DNA from: Prorocentrum cordatum
Taxonomy: Eukaryota; Sar; Dinophyceae; Prorocentrales; Prorocentraceae
Assembly: GCA_963575745.1 (NCBI GenBank)
Contig: CAUYUJ010003947.1
Coordinates: 325,243-389,242 of the forward strand
Direction: 5' to 3'
DNA: 64,000 bases
Shown: positions 34,102-44,679 of the stretch, in pieces
Layout of the letters: every line of letters starts with the position of its first letter
Numbering within the stretch: position 1 is the first letter of the stretch
The notes under the pieces: model-generated
What the model saw: only the letters and a program-made list of their open reading frames with translations
The model's database searches: none
Told to the model about the DNA's origin: nothing
Made by a program: the position numbers and the translations under genes

Positions 34102-34256
34102 GGGGCCCCAGGACACACAAATAAATACGCACAAATAAACAGATTCCCTATATTTTCTAATATTTTCTAGGTTTTTGTCTTCCCCCCCACTCCCAATATT
34201 TTCCCATATTTTCTGGGGGATCGTAGATTAATTGTGTCTGTGTGTTTTTTTCCCTC
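34102..34256. repeat. Family J dispersed repeat, copy 3
   Basis: GGGGCCCCAGGACACACA, AT-rich middle with ATTTTCTAATATTTTC, AGGTTTTTGTCTTCCCCCCC, TTTTCTGGGGGATCGTAGAT and AATTGTGTCTGTGTG. Confidence 0.7.
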
Positions 34257-34540
34257 CTGATCTCAGACCAAAAAAGGACGAGGCCAGAGAACTTCCGTCA
34301 GCTTCGACTCCCGGAGCCCGCTCGTCTCTGGGCCCTCTGAGCGGCTCGGGAGACGAGAGGCGGGTCCCAAGGGAGGGGTGGGCGGAGAGAGGGCGCTGGG
34401 TAAGTGGGGCTCGAGCGCGTGGGGGAGAGAACACAAAAACACGGCGTCGGAGGCTCTGGGGAAAGCGGGGTCCCCGAAGGATGGCGCATCGCGTCAATGA
34501 CCCCCTGTGGAGAATGTGGGCTGATGCAGCGAGCGGAAGT

Positions 34541-34718
34541 GTACAGCCAACCCTTGCAATGTGGGCGCGCGATAAGGATGCAAGGGCCTTGGAAGGCCAT
34601 GCCGACACTCTGCGGGCGGGGCGTGGCCAGCGAAAGCGGCCAGGGATGGGCCGGAGGGAAGGATGCACGGGTAGCCTTGGAGAGTGGCCCATCCTTACCA
34701 TGCGGGTTGGCTGTATGC
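34541..34718. mobile_element. TIR element, family E, copy 3
   Basis: The best-preserved ends of the family: GTACAGCCAACCCTTGCAAT and CCATGCGGGTTGGCTGTAT. The flanks GCGGAAGT and GCGAAAGG match at 6 of 8 positions. The core is the same as in the other copies. Confidence 0.75.
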
Positions 34719-34719
34719 G

Positions 34720-35260
34720 AAAGGAGTGCACCTCCTTCCCGATGAACAGAAGCTCTGGTCTCTCGCATCCTCGCTGGCGTGGTCAGTCGATGTGTCTGGG
34801 CAGGTCCGTTGAGCAAGCACTGTCTGAGGGCTCACGAGGAAGCTCTCCGAGAAGGCACAAAACGCCGATGAATCATAATGCCCAAGATGGTGTCCGCCAG
34901 TCGAAGCACTCAAACAATGGGGCGTACACTGCGAGCGGGCAGGCAACATCCGTTGCCTGCCATGGCATTTACCGCTCCGACTGACATGTGGCGTATGATC
35001 AGGAAAGGGAAATTAACAGCATGCTCCACCGACGGAAGCTGCGAGGCATTCTATAAGGAACCATTGGATAAGGAATCCAGGGTCTGGAAGCCCGCGTAGG
35101 TCCAATCGTGGACTGGCAATGGATACCACTGCCGCCCTCATCAGACGATGAATCCCCGAGGGTCTGAAGTAGCCTCCTGGACACATTCCTTAACTGACGC
35201 CGTCACAGTAATGGTGGCTCAAAGCCACGATACACATGCCATATAAGGATATGACGGTTG
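34720..35260. other. No gene recognised
   Basis: Unique sequence without a domain. Followed by a short (CA)n tract at 35280-35310 and a (GA)n tract at 35516-35556. Confidence 0.5.
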
Positions 35261-35554
35261 CCGACATACATACATGCACACGTGCACTTGCACACACACA
35301 CACACATGCACGTTCACATACAGATGTGCACACCTGAACTCATCAGTCATGTTGCTGCAGCCCCGTGCCGCACTGCTTGCTTCGTTGAAGTCAGGGCTGC
35401 GCTGTGGGGCAACCAGGCTGGAACACAACTTTCAATTCAAGAACGTACCCACGCGCAATTGCCAATCGGATGGGAACGGCACTGCCGCTCTCGGCCGCCC
35501 AATCAGCTAGAGAGAGAAGGAAAGAGAGAGAGAGAGAGAGAGACAGAGAGAGAT

Positions 35555-35945
35555 TCAGAGGCTTCCGAGAGCCAGGCAGCCGCAGTCCGGGTCGTGCGGG
35601 AAACACTTCCGCCCCTTCTTTCTGTTGACGTCCGGGTCCACATCTGGAGGACATGGGCCCTTGCGCTCCTCCCCCTGCACGCCCGAGCTCCTCATCTCCC
35701 CCTGCAGCAGGAGGCCCCTCTCCGCGCGGTAGAACTGCAGCGCGCCGCTGCGGACGGCGCTCGCCGGGTCGACCCCGATGCGCCTCACGTAGTCCACCGA
35801 CTCCTTCCCACTGAGATCGCCCCGCAGACGAATGCGCACGCTGCCGAGGCCCCGCGGCAACCTCTGCCGTGAAGGGAGCGAGTCCCCAGGGAGGCAGATC
35901 CTGCACCCCGCGGCCCTCCACCCAGGACCAGCTCTTCACCCTTGC
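35555..35945 (-). CDS. Exon-like segment with GDLSGKESVDYVRRIGVDPA frame
   Basis: A frame entering at about 35900 (acceptor GTGCAG/GATC) reads ICLPGDSLPSRQRLPRGLGS then VRIRLRGDLSGKESVDYVRR and ALQFYRAERGLLLQGEMRSS. Its balanced composition is unlike the surrounding repeats. The frame predicted from removal of element B (EELVLGGG...) is a different one, so a frameshift or a further splice is needed. No homologue recognised. Confidence 0.35.
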
Positions 35946-36130
35946 CGGCTACACGTAAGAGTGACCCCAAGCAAGAAGGACCTTCGGTGCGCGACGTATC
36001 GGGGGACGCGGGGTGGTCAAACCCGGGCGCGCAAGCCGCTGCTACTGCTTCGCGTGCCGCGTTCGGGGGACACCCCGTTCGGCCCGCACCAAAGGCCACT
36101 CTGGCGAAAGGCCACTCTTACGTGTGGTCG
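35946..36130. mobile_element. TIR element, family B, copy 1
   Basis: A 185-bp element with TIRs of roughly 45 bp beginning CGGCTACACGTAAGAG and ending with its complement (GTAAGAGTGGCC motif). Near-matching flanks ACCCTTGC and ACCTTGGC (6 of 8) suggest an 8-bp duplication. It lies between two coding-like segments on the minus strand; removing the element plus one flank copy keeps the frame open. Confidence 0.7.
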
Positions 36131-36138
36131 ACCTTGGC

Positions 36139-36222
36139 CGTTCGTGGATCTGGCCCTGGGGCCTGTGGGAAACAGCCCCAGGAGCTCGAACTCGGCGAAC
36201 GAGGCCTCAGGGCTCCTTCCCC
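36139..36222 (-). CDS. Exon-like segment between TIR elements C and B
   Basis: Reads RSPEASFAEFELLGLFPTGP then RARSTNGQ. In frame with the upstream segment if element C is excised, and in frame with EELVLGGGPRGAGSASLGTR downstream if element B and one flank copy are excised. Both predictions were made by hand. No family recognised. Confidence 0.4.
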
Positions 36223-36379
36223 TAGTTCGGGCCTGTCCCCCTACAGGGGATTTTGCAGGAAAAATAAAAAATAGTCAACAATGCTCCAAAATGCTTTAAA
36301 AAACAAAGAAATAATCCCCAGACTATGTTTTTGACTATTTTTGAGTATCCCTCCTGTAGAGGGACATGCCCGACTGAAC
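36223..36379. mobile_element. TIR element, family C, copy 2, between coding-like segments
   Basis: A 157-bp element with ends TAGTTCGGGCCTGTCCC and GGGACATGCCCGACTGAAC, flanked by the exact 8-bp duplication CCTTCCCC (36215-36222 and 36380-36387). On the minus strand, removing the element and one duplication copy joins ...KRRRAPRGR in frame to SPEASFAEFELLGLFPTG. This makes an introner-like role plausible, although the implied splice dinucleotides are not canonical. Confidence 0.7.
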
Positions 36380-36387
36380 CCTTCCCC

Positions 36388-36524
36388 TCGGTGCCCGTCT
36401 CCGCTTCACGGCCGCGAGCCTCAGCTCCACCTCCTCCGGGTCCCCGCCGGCCGGGGTCGCGGCGCCCAGCGCTCCTGCGGCAGCCGGCCCCGCCGCTGCC
36501 GCACCGGCGGCGCCCTCCTCAGAG
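36388..36524 (-). CDS. Exon-like segment between fold-back element F and TIR element C
   Basis: Reads EGAAGAAAAGPAAAGALGAA then TPAGGDPEEVELRLAAVKRRRAPRG. An Ala-rich linker passes into a charged helix. It becomes continuous with the next segment (SPEASFAEFELLGLFPTG) when element C and one copy of its 8-bp duplication are removed. No known family recognised. Confidence 0.4.
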
Positions 36525-36703
36525 GCCTTCCAAATGGGGTCCGAGTAGATGGGGTCGGAGGATCGCGCCGCATCGCCAATGCATCGCCGACGTATGACGT
36601 CGGCGATGCACCGGCGACGCCGGCGAGGGAAACGTCGAACTCTCATCGAGCCGCATCGCCGGTTCATCGGCGATGCGGCGCGATCCTCCGACCCCATCTT
36701 CGG
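36525..36703. mobile_element. Fold-back element, family F, copy 1 (one end truncated)
   Basis: Long inverted arms starting TAGATGGGGTCGGAGGATCG and ending CGATCCTCCGACCCCATC. Both arms are built of CATCGCCGATG-type blocks, so the strand can fold on itself over about 75 bp per arm. The outer GGGGTCCGAGTA extension is kept only on the low-coordinate side. Confidence 0.75.
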
Positions 36704-37079
36704 TCAGGAGATTTTGCTTAGCGCGTCGCTGTGGCGGCTCCCTGTGCCCTGCGAGGCGACAGCGTGACGCCCCGCTCCACGGGGAGGGAGGTTGGGCAAA
36801 GCTCGGGACGCTGTGGTGCTTGGGGACCTGGGATGCGCACAGCTGGGGAGAGCAAAAGGTACCGATACCGCTACTCCCCGGACCTCTTCTGGGGTGCGTT
36901 CTGACAAGGATTTCGAGGCGAATCCAGCGGTGGCGACGAGGGCCCCCCAGGAGGCCGAACAAGGAGAAAACGAGCAAAGGGTAGCGGTATGGGACCCTCG
37001 CCCTCCTCTGAACAGCGTGCCACCGCCCAAGCGTGGTGGGCCAGAACCGGCGGTGCCACACGCCAAGCGCCAAAGCTCC

Positions 37080-37338
37080 CGACTGGGAGAGGCCTGGACT
37101 TCTGCCTCGCGGCCTGCCCGGCCGCGCTGCCCGCGGGCAGCCGCTTCGCCGCCGCGGGCCGCGGCTCCGCGGGCGCGGCGACGGCGGGCTGCGGCGGCCG
37201 CGGGGCCTGCGCCGCCTCGGCAGGGCGGAGGCCCAGCCAACACAGCGGCCCCGCGAGCAGCACGGCGGCCGCCGCCACGGCGCCGAGGGGGAGCCGCAGC
37301 CTCGCGCCCAGCGCGACGGCCCGGCACCGCTTCAGCAT
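37080..37338 (-). CDS. Possible first exon with signal-anchor sequence
   Basis: From the ATG at 37338 the frame reads MLKRCRAVALGARLRLPLGA then an alanine/leucine-rich helix ending LAGPLCWLGL, then a Pro/Ala-rich linker. This is the profile of a signal or plastid-targeting leader in an Ala-rich dinoflagellate protein. The frame stays open upstream to 37638 without better support. The donor site is not defined, and no mature domain was recognised. Confidence 0.35.
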
Positions 37339-37817
37339 GCTGCGCGGGGGGGGGGCCCCCCCACCGGGCCGGGCGGCGCTGGGGAGCCGCGGGGGGGACG
37401 GGCGCGCTGGCGGCTGGCCTGGGCCGCGGCCTCGCGATCCGCCGTCGCGGCCGCAGACGGCCGGCGGGCCAGCCATGGAGGCCGACGGAGGCCGAGGCGT
37501 GCGCGACGCGCGCGCGTTTGAGGAAGGTCCCCTTGGAGGCGGTGCTCCGAGCCCGGGGCCGGGGAGCCTGAGGAAGGGCCCCTTCGGAGGGCGGGAGCAG
37601 CGGAGCGCCAGGGGCCCCGCCCGCGCGAAACCCCACACTGTTTAACCCGCCGAGAGGAGCCCAGTGGCAAGAGAAAGAGAACGAACCACCACAACGGACA
37701 GATGTGTGGGCCCGTCAAAGACCAGGTGGAGGAGGGCATGGCCTCTTGGATCTGGTACGTATGAGAGGCACAGACATGCACTGGAACTGCGAGACACATT
37801 AAAGGCTACGACGAGGG

Positions 37818-37975
37818 GATTATGATGATGATGACGACGAAGACGATAATGATGCTGCTGATGATGATTATGCTGCTGAACATGATGTTGATGATGATGG
37901 TGCAGATGACGATGATGATGATTATGATGCTGATGCTGATGTGGATGAGGATAATGATGATGCTGATGATACCGC

Positions 37976-38016
<41 letters not shown>

Positions 38017-38640
38017 ATGATGATGGCGATGCTGGCGATGATGATGCTGCTGCTGATGATGATGCTGATGATGACGATGATGATGATGATGCTGCTGATG
38101 ATGCTGACGATGATAATGCTGATTCTGATGTTTATGATGCTGCTGAGGATGACTGTGATGCTGCTGCTGCTGATGATGATGAGGATGATGATGATAATGC
38201 TGATGATGATGCTGCTGCTGCTGCTGATGATGCTAACGCTGATGTTGATGCTGATGCTGCTGCTGAGGAGGAGAAGGAGGAGGAAGAGGAGGAGGAGGAG
38301 GGGGAGGAGGAGGAAGAAGAGGACGAGGTAGAGGAGGAGGAAGAGGAGAGGAGGAGGGCGAGGAGGAGGAGGAGGAGGAGGAGGAGGAGGAGGAGGAGAC
38401 GAAGAGGGCCGTGCGCACAGCTGGGCAGAGTCGACAGGCGCAATGGCTTGGGAGCCGCGCCTTGGGAACCACGACGCCGCAGTGCCCCGAGGTGGTCCTC
38501 CTCCTCCTCCTCCTCCTCCTCCTCTTCCTCCTCCTCCTCCTCCTCGTCCTCGTCCTCATCCTCCTCGTCCTCCTCGTCCTCCTCCTCCTCCTCTTCGTCC
38601 TCCTCCTCCTCCTCCTCCTTCTCCTCCTACCCCTCCCACC
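37818..38640. repeat. Compound triplet microsatellite: (GAT/GCT)n, (GAG)n, spacer, (CTC)n
   Basis: 37818-38262 is GAT with GCT blocks, 38265-38400 is GAG, and 38488-38630 is CTC/CCT. The GAG and CTC blocks are complementary and only about 90 bp apart, so a long hairpin is possible. Confidence 0.95.
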
Positions 38641-38879
38641 CCCATGGGGGCGCCTCCCGGCACTCCGCGGCCCGTCGCGCCGCCCCCCGGCATGGCCATG
38701 AGGACGCCGCCCCCTGGCGGCCCGACCTCGGCGGCGCCGCCTCCCCGCCAGGCCGCTTGATCCACCCAACGGATGGCCCACTGGCACGGCACGCTGGCCC
38801 GGGCAAGCCAACGGAGGGCCTGGCGCTCTGCTGCTACACGTCGCCGGCTGCCGGGGTGGGCAAGCGTTGGGCCCTCGTC

Positions 38880-39800
38880 CCGCTCGAGGGCTCAAGGCTT
38901 GGTGCGTTCAGGGGGGCGCGCCCGAGGACTGGGAGGCGCGACGGGACAAGGGCGACGAGGAAGACGCGCTGCTTCGCGACGCCGCCAGGTCGATGCCGAC
39001 GGAGATGGTGCGCGCCCTCATGCAGGCAGCGGCGAAAGCCCGGGCGGCAGACCCGACGACCTGTGCGGGGGGATGCGCCGACACGGGTGCGGAGGTAGCC
39101 TGGGAGGCCACCAAGCGCTGGATGCGAGCCTGGGCAGCCCACAAGGAGGACCCCTATCATCTGCTCGCTGCGGTGCTCAAGAGCGATGCTGGGGTGCTGC
39201 CAGACGAGATCCACAAGGAGCGGAGGAAGAGCAAGGGCATCGAGTTCAGGCAGATCGAGGATAACCTGACGCCAGGGCCGAGCGCCCCCCTGACCCCCGC
39301 CTCGGTCCAGCTGGACCCGAGACCCGCGCCCGAGACGGCCACGCTGGGGGAGGCGGCGCGCCCTCAAAGCAGCGCGCATCGAGCTCCCCGCAGCCGAGCG
39401 CCCGGAGCTGGGGGGCGCCGACTGCTCAGGCTGGCTGGAGGGCCATGAGCATGAGGAGTTGATGCAGGGGTTATCGGAGGGGATGCTCTCGGGGTACGAG
39501 AGGGGGCTGGAAGCAGTGGCTCGCCTTCCGGTCCGCCCAAGATGCCTCGCCCTTGCTCGAGGGGCGCGACCGAGAGGAGCACATGGCAAACGAGGACGAC
39601 TTGATCACGTTCGTGATCGTCCTGGCCAGGGTGCTGCACCAGAGCGTCGGCAACATCAAGCAGAAGCTCTTCGCCGTGCTCTATGCCCACCTCGTCGTGG
39701 GGTACGCGGACCCACTGCTCCATCGAGCGCGTCTCTGCCGTGGCGACAGGGTTTCGGGCCCCCCCTATTGCCATCACGGCGCGCTGCTCACGGAAGGAAG
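38880..39800 (+). pseudogene. Fragment of a tyrosine-recombinase element (N-terminal region only)
   Basis: An open frame from about 38880 (APEDWEARRDKGDEEDALLR...) leads, after a frame change near 39350, into AARIELPAAERPELGGADCS ... GLSEGMLSGYERG. After a second frame change in a G run near 39505 it continues as WKQWLAFRSAQDASPLLEGR ... NEDDLITFVIVLARVLHQS and KLFAVLYAHLVVGYADPL. This is the SAM-like DNA-binding pattern that precedes the recombinase catalytic domain in dinoflagellate YR elements. The catalytic domain is absent. The family call is from pattern memory and was not searched. Confidence 0.5.
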
Positions 39801-39939
39801 CTGAGGCAGCTCGCGTGGAGCCCCCTGGTCCCCCGACCCCCCCACGCTAAGCGAAGAAGCTCCGTAGGTTCCCATCAAGCTCCCCGTGAGGCCCACCATA
39901 TTTATTTCACCTTTGCTTTCTGGTCACTGTAGACTGGGG

Positions 39940-40665
39940 GATGCGCCTCTCATGGAGGTCCTTCTGCAGCATTTTCCGTCTTGGTTGCCTGTGCTAAGTA
40001 TTGATGGCGTGAGCCATCCTACGTACAGGGCTCTTGCTTCTCCTGGGGCCATCCACCGTTGGCTGGAGACGCTTGGTTCGGGCCGCGTTGCTGCCGTGCT
40101 TGTGGGGCCCCCCGTGTGAGACTGGATCGGCTGCCCGACGCAGGCCAGCGCCTGATGCGCGACCCCCGCCCAAAGCTTTAAGATCTGACGGGCATGTGCG
40201 GGGACTAGAGCGCCCCTCTGCCAGAGAAGACCAACACGTGTCTTTGGCGAATCGGATCGTCTACGCGCGCTTGTGACCCCTTTGTGTGAAGCGTGGCTCC
40301 GCTGTGCTCCTGAGCTAGTGGGGCATCCCGCCCACGGCCCACATGTTCCAGGGTGCACTAGCGTTTGGCTGCCTGAGATGAGGGCCCTGGAGGCTCGTGC
40401 TGGGGCTTCCAGGCGCCTCATTCACCAGTGCCCTTTTGGCCGCCCGTGTGCATAAACCTACGGTGCTATCTTGCGTGCGTGTGCGAACTACGGATGCCAG
40501 GCTGGCGGTCATGCCAAGGGGCCCCACGTGTAATCATGGACGTCCGCATCCGGTCCTTCGGGGGCTGACCAAAGACGACATGTGGGGCACTGCTGTTGCG
40601 AAGACGTACCTCTCGGGACTTTGTTTGCCGTTGGTTGCCACCCTGCGACAAGAAAACCACGAACG
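39940..40665 (+). pseudogene. Methyltransferase-like domain fragment of a retroelement polyprotein
   Basis: Three shifted frames read in order: DGVSHPTYRALASPGAIHRW ... VAAVLVGPPCETGSAAR; then CEAWLRCAPELVGHPAHGP ... TSVWLPEMRALEARAG and HQCPFG; then KPTVLSCVRV ... CNHGRPHPVLRGL and TAVAKTYLSGLC. Motif order GPPC-x-T, EHP/GHP, S(I/V)W.LPE, QC.FG, KPT, C.H, TA.AK.Y matches a domain found in dinoflagellate retroelement polyproteins. The GPPC motif resembles the PC loop of cytosine-5 methyltransferases. It lies downstream of the YR fragment, opposite to the DIRS order, so the two are probably separate insertions. It is inactive as it stands. Confidence 0.45.
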
Positions 40666-40669
40666 TTCG

Positions 40670-41600
40670 CCTGTCGTATGTGTCAACGCAACCCCAGGAT
40701 CCCCTCTCCCGTTTTGAATTTCCGCCCAATGGCCGTGGTCCCATGCGTTAGCTTTTCGCTCTTGAGACCAAGCTTCGGGGACTTCTCTATTTGGGGCTGT
40801 CAGGCGACGACTGGCCCCTACCTTATGGGTTGCCGTGCTACTATACACTGGGTGACCCATACCACCACAACGAGGCTGCAATGGACTGCATTCTTCATAT
40901 ACAGAAGGGTGTGCGACAACTCATACGTACCGATGTGCCGACCATGTGCCATGTGAGGACCGTCTCTCTTTCTGTCTCCTCCTTGGGACTGTTGCTCAGG
41001 CTGCATCGTGGTGTAAGGGAATGGCCTGGGGGGAAGGTGAGCCGCAGTCAAGACCGACGCCAGTGTCCGATCACTTTGCAAAACAATACCCCCAGTGTGC
41101 CGAGCGCCCGGTACGCTCGACTCGTCGTTGACAGTACTGGCCACCAGTCTGATTGAAGGCTCATCTTTTTTGCCCTCCCTTTTTCCCAGCCCACACCAAA
41201 AGCAAAATTGTCAGGCTAGATGCACGGCTCCTGGGCCGATGCGCCCCCCTAGAGGCGCGGCTGCAGCTTGCTCTCTCGACCTGCTGTTGCCTCGGCTCCT
41301 GCTTCCCCGCCCCGCTTACACTCGTTCCCGAATCCGTGTAGACATCGACCTCATTCCGCCTGAGGACCAACCGTCCGACCGAGGAGGAGGATGAGACCAA
41401 GCAAGATGAGGGGGAGGACACAACGAGGACCGGGGGGCTTGATGTGACACGGCTGACCTACACACAGGCCGCACAGCCTGTGGTGGCTCCCGCCCCTCTT
41501 CTGTGGCAGACTCGCAGGAGCAGAGGTCGCTAGCAGCTCCCTCCATACCATCGTGTCCCTCGCTCCACGCTCGCCCTCGTCCCCTCCCCTCTTCCTGAGG
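40670..41600. other. No gene recognised
   Basis: Short frames only. No repeat shared with the rest of the window was noticed. Confidence 0.5.
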
Positions 41601-41623
41601 AGGGCGAGGTAGAGGAGAGGGAT

Positions 41624-41715
41624 AGGGGGAGGAGGAGGAGGAGGAGGAGGAGGAGGAGGAGGAGGAGGAGGAGGAGGAGAAGAAGGAGGAGGAGGAGGAG
41701 GAGGAGGAGGCGGAG
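41624..41715. repeat. (GAG)n microsatellite
   Basis: GGAGGA triplets with single AAG interruptions, about 90 bp. Confidence 0.95.
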
Positions 41716-42386
41716 GACTGCTGCCGAGCGCCACTGTCGCCACGCCCTGCGCGAGCTGCGGCGGCAAACGCGCCGCGCAGCCCTGCACGCCTAAGCAGCT
41801 GCGCCCTCCGAGCCGCACGCGCTGTAGGAGCGGCCCGCTGCTGGGGTGGGCGGCCTCGCAAGGCTGGGGCGAGGCGACGCGGCGTGAACGACACGCTCGC
41901 CCTCTGAGGCAGAACTCGGGAGCGGCCAAGAGGGGGGCGTCCAAGAGAGGGGGGGGATGCAACTCATGACCGTCGGCATGTGCGCGGAGCAGCGGGGGGG
42001 GGGACCAGGGACGTAGTGGTAGTGACATAAGAAGAGGCGCCATGGAATCGGGGGAAATGTCAGGGCCCACGCCGTGATATCCACCCCCCCCCTCTAGTCA
42101 TCACCCCCCTCTTTTCCGCCCCCGAAGAACGCGCGCGGCCTGCAGAGCAGGCCGCAGGAGCGCGGCGGGGGGCCGCGCGCGCCGTGTGCCCGGGCGGCAG
42201 CGCCGACCTCTGCTCCGCCTCGTGGGCCCCAGAGGGCCCACAAGCGGGCACGCCCGCGGCAGCCGCAAGCAACCCCGGGGTCGGCGAGGGGCCCTGGCCG
42301 CGAGGCCCCGCGGCCCGCGCAGCAGCTCCCAAAAGCCCAGGTCCGCGGAGGGCGGAGAGGAGGAATCGGCCCCACGAGGCTCCCCT

Positions 42387-42513
42387 CGCCATCGCTCGGA
42401 CGTCCATTCCCTGTGTTTTTTTCGGTTTCGTGCGTGGTTTCTTCGCCCAATGATCGAGGATGCTCCTCGATGGTCCTCGCCGAAGGGAAAATGCACACGT
42501 CCGAGCGATGTCA
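42387..42513. mobile_element. TIR element, family D, copy 3
   Basis: Ends CCATCGCTCGGACGTCC and ACGTCCGAGCGATGTC with the family core (TTCGGTTTCGTGCGTGG and TGATCGAGGATGCTCCTCGA). This is the cleanest TIR pair of the family. No clear target duplication. Confidence 0.75.
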
Positions 42514-42646
42514 AGTCCCAAGCCCAAGTCGGCCAGGGGGGATTGGCTTATCTCTCCTGAGCGCTGACCCCCGTTACGTGAGCCCCGATAAAAACTTTGG
42601 ACCCACTCCCTGGGGCGGGTTTTTCATCCCGAGTAGTCTCTTGACA

Positions 42647-42853
42647 CGCTCGAAATGGGTATTAAGAATGGGCGCAAAACCCAACAGAACATGTTTTCCC
42701 AAACCGACAGCGGCCGCTGTCGGGCAAGCGGCCTCTTGTCTCAAATGGGCGACGTCCGCGGCAGCGCTGACGACGCACCCATGTTCAAAACCGACAGGAA
42801 CTGCTGTCGATCTTTGCGCCCAATCTTCGCGGACCCACTTCGACCGTACCGAG
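42647..42853. mobile_element. Imperfect fold-back element
   Basis: The left arm CTCGAAATGGGTATTAAGAA then TGGGCGCAAA is matched in inverse at the right by TTTGCGCCCAATCTTCGCGG then ACCCACTTCGAC. Spacing about 200 bp. Mismatches are frequent, so the boundaries are approximate. Confidence 0.5.
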
Positions 42854-43469
42854 TCTTTCGGATTGCCCTTTGGGCCTGGAAATGGCCCCTGGACGCCCAA
42901 ATTCACGAGCAAGCTCTGGCGCGACCTGCTCGGGTCGCCAGAGCCCTGGCGCCGTCAACCTCGGGCCGTGAAAGCGACGAGCGCGCAGAGGGAAAAGCAG
43001 GAGCCAGCGACCGCCTCCTCAGCCGACTGCCGCGACAGGTGGCCCCGGCTCGGCCCTGGCCTTGCTGGGATCGGGGGGCGGCAGGATCATACCCTTGGCC
43101 AACGGCGAGGGCGAGCGCACGCCGCGCTCTGGTGCCGGGGAACCGACAATGGCAGAAACATCGCATTTTTGATGTCCGCGCGAATTTCCTGCATCGGCGC
43201 GGGAGCCCCCTGGCAGCGGCGCCTCCGGCGCCGATCCGAACCGCCAAAATTGAACGTTTGTGCGATTTTCGAAGGGGCGCGATGCACCGTCGCCCTTCCC
43301 CCCCGAAGCAAATCCTAAAAGGGGGGGTCAGAAACCAGTGGACCCCGCCTCTTACCCCTTCCCCGAAAAGAACCAGAAGGGTCTGGACCCCGCCCCGAGG
43401 GCGGGTTCAAGAGATCCCCCTAGGATGAAAATCATTCGAGGGGTCCACAACCTCCGCCCCCCAACCAGC

Positions 43470-43640
43470 AACGACGACGACGACGATAACGACGTCGCCG
43501 CCACCAGCAAACGACACGGTTGACGACGATCACGATGACGACGACGATGACGATGACGACGATGATGACGACGACGATGCTTACGACGACGCTTGCGACG
43601 ACGCCAACGATGGCGACAACGTCAACGGCAGCGGCGGCGC
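43470..43640. repeat. (GAC/GAT)n microsatellite
   Basis: ACGACGACGATAACGACGTC and GATGACGACGACGATGACGA type runs, interrupted once. Confidence 0.9.
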
Positions 43641-43669
43641 GCCTATCTCCAGCACCTGCGCCAATTGCC

Positions 43670-44655
43670 GGCTCTACTCGAATGCTGCTAGGGACCGGAT
43701 CAGCCCAAATAGAAACCTACTACGGCTCGACCCAGCCCCAAAATAATCCTGCAACTAGGGCTGGATCCAGCTCCATTGGAATCCCATTTGGGTTCGAGCA
43801 AGCTCAAACAGAAGCCAAAAAAGGCTCGATCCAGCGTTGATGAAAGCCTGCTGCGGCTGGATCCAGCCAGATTTACTCGAATCCCACTAGGGCTCGATCC
43901 AGTAACAGGATCCCTGCTAGAGCTCCATTCAGTTTTGATACCATCTTTGTACGGACCGAGCAAGCTCCCTCACAATCCTACTACGGCTCAACTCAGCTCT
44001 GATAGAGAACCCTACTTGGGTTCGATCAAACTCTTATAGAATCCTTCCAGGGCTCGACCCAGCTCTCATACAATCCTGCAACTAGGGCTCGACCCAGCCC
44101 AAGTAGAAACCTATTGGGGCTTGACCCAGCTCTAAAAGGTTTTGCAACTAGGGCTGGGTCCAGCTCTCATGGAATCTCATTTGGGTTCGATCAAGCTCAA
44201 AGAGCAGCCTGGGAAAGGCTCGATCTAACTTTGACAGAATCCTGCTACGGCTGGATCCAGCTCTAATCGGATCCCACTCGGGCTCGAGTCAGCTCTTACA
44301 GCATTCTGCAAAAGGTTTGTCAATGTCCTACTAGGGTTAGGCCCAGCTATGATGGAATCCTACTTGCGCTCGATCCAGCTCTAACAGAATCCTACTAAGG
44401 CTGGATCCAACTCTCAATGAAATCCTATCAACGGCTCGATCCAGGTCTAATCGAATTCTGCAACGGCTGGGTTCAGCTTTGGTAGAATCATGTCAGGGCT
44501 GGAACCAGGTCAGGTGGAATTCTACTGAAGCTCGATCCAGCACTAGTGCACTATAGAATTGGATCCTGCTATGGTGAAAACCTACGTGGGCTGGATCCAG
44601 TTCTGATCGATCCTTCTAAGGCTGGATCCAGCTTCAGAGCATCCCACTAGGGCGC
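43670..44655. repeat. Degenerate minisatellite of about 30-37-bp GGCTCGATCCAG units
   Basis: Some 26-30 units of the form CTACTAGGGCTCGATCCAGC then TCTAATAGAATC. The word GG(C/T)T(C/G)GATC(C/A)A recurs in nearly every unit and resembles a pol III B box. No long frames. Nothing else is present in this kilobase. Confidence 0.8.
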
Positions 44656-44679
44656 GATCGTCATCGATGCGCCGTAGGT

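Noticed and set aside
35391-35939. Alternative 182-residue minus frame ending in Leu/Ser repeats
   Set aside because: It ends in the translation of the (GA)n microsatellite; the overlapping frame with GDLSGKESVDYVRRIGVDPA looks more protein-like, though neither is proven.
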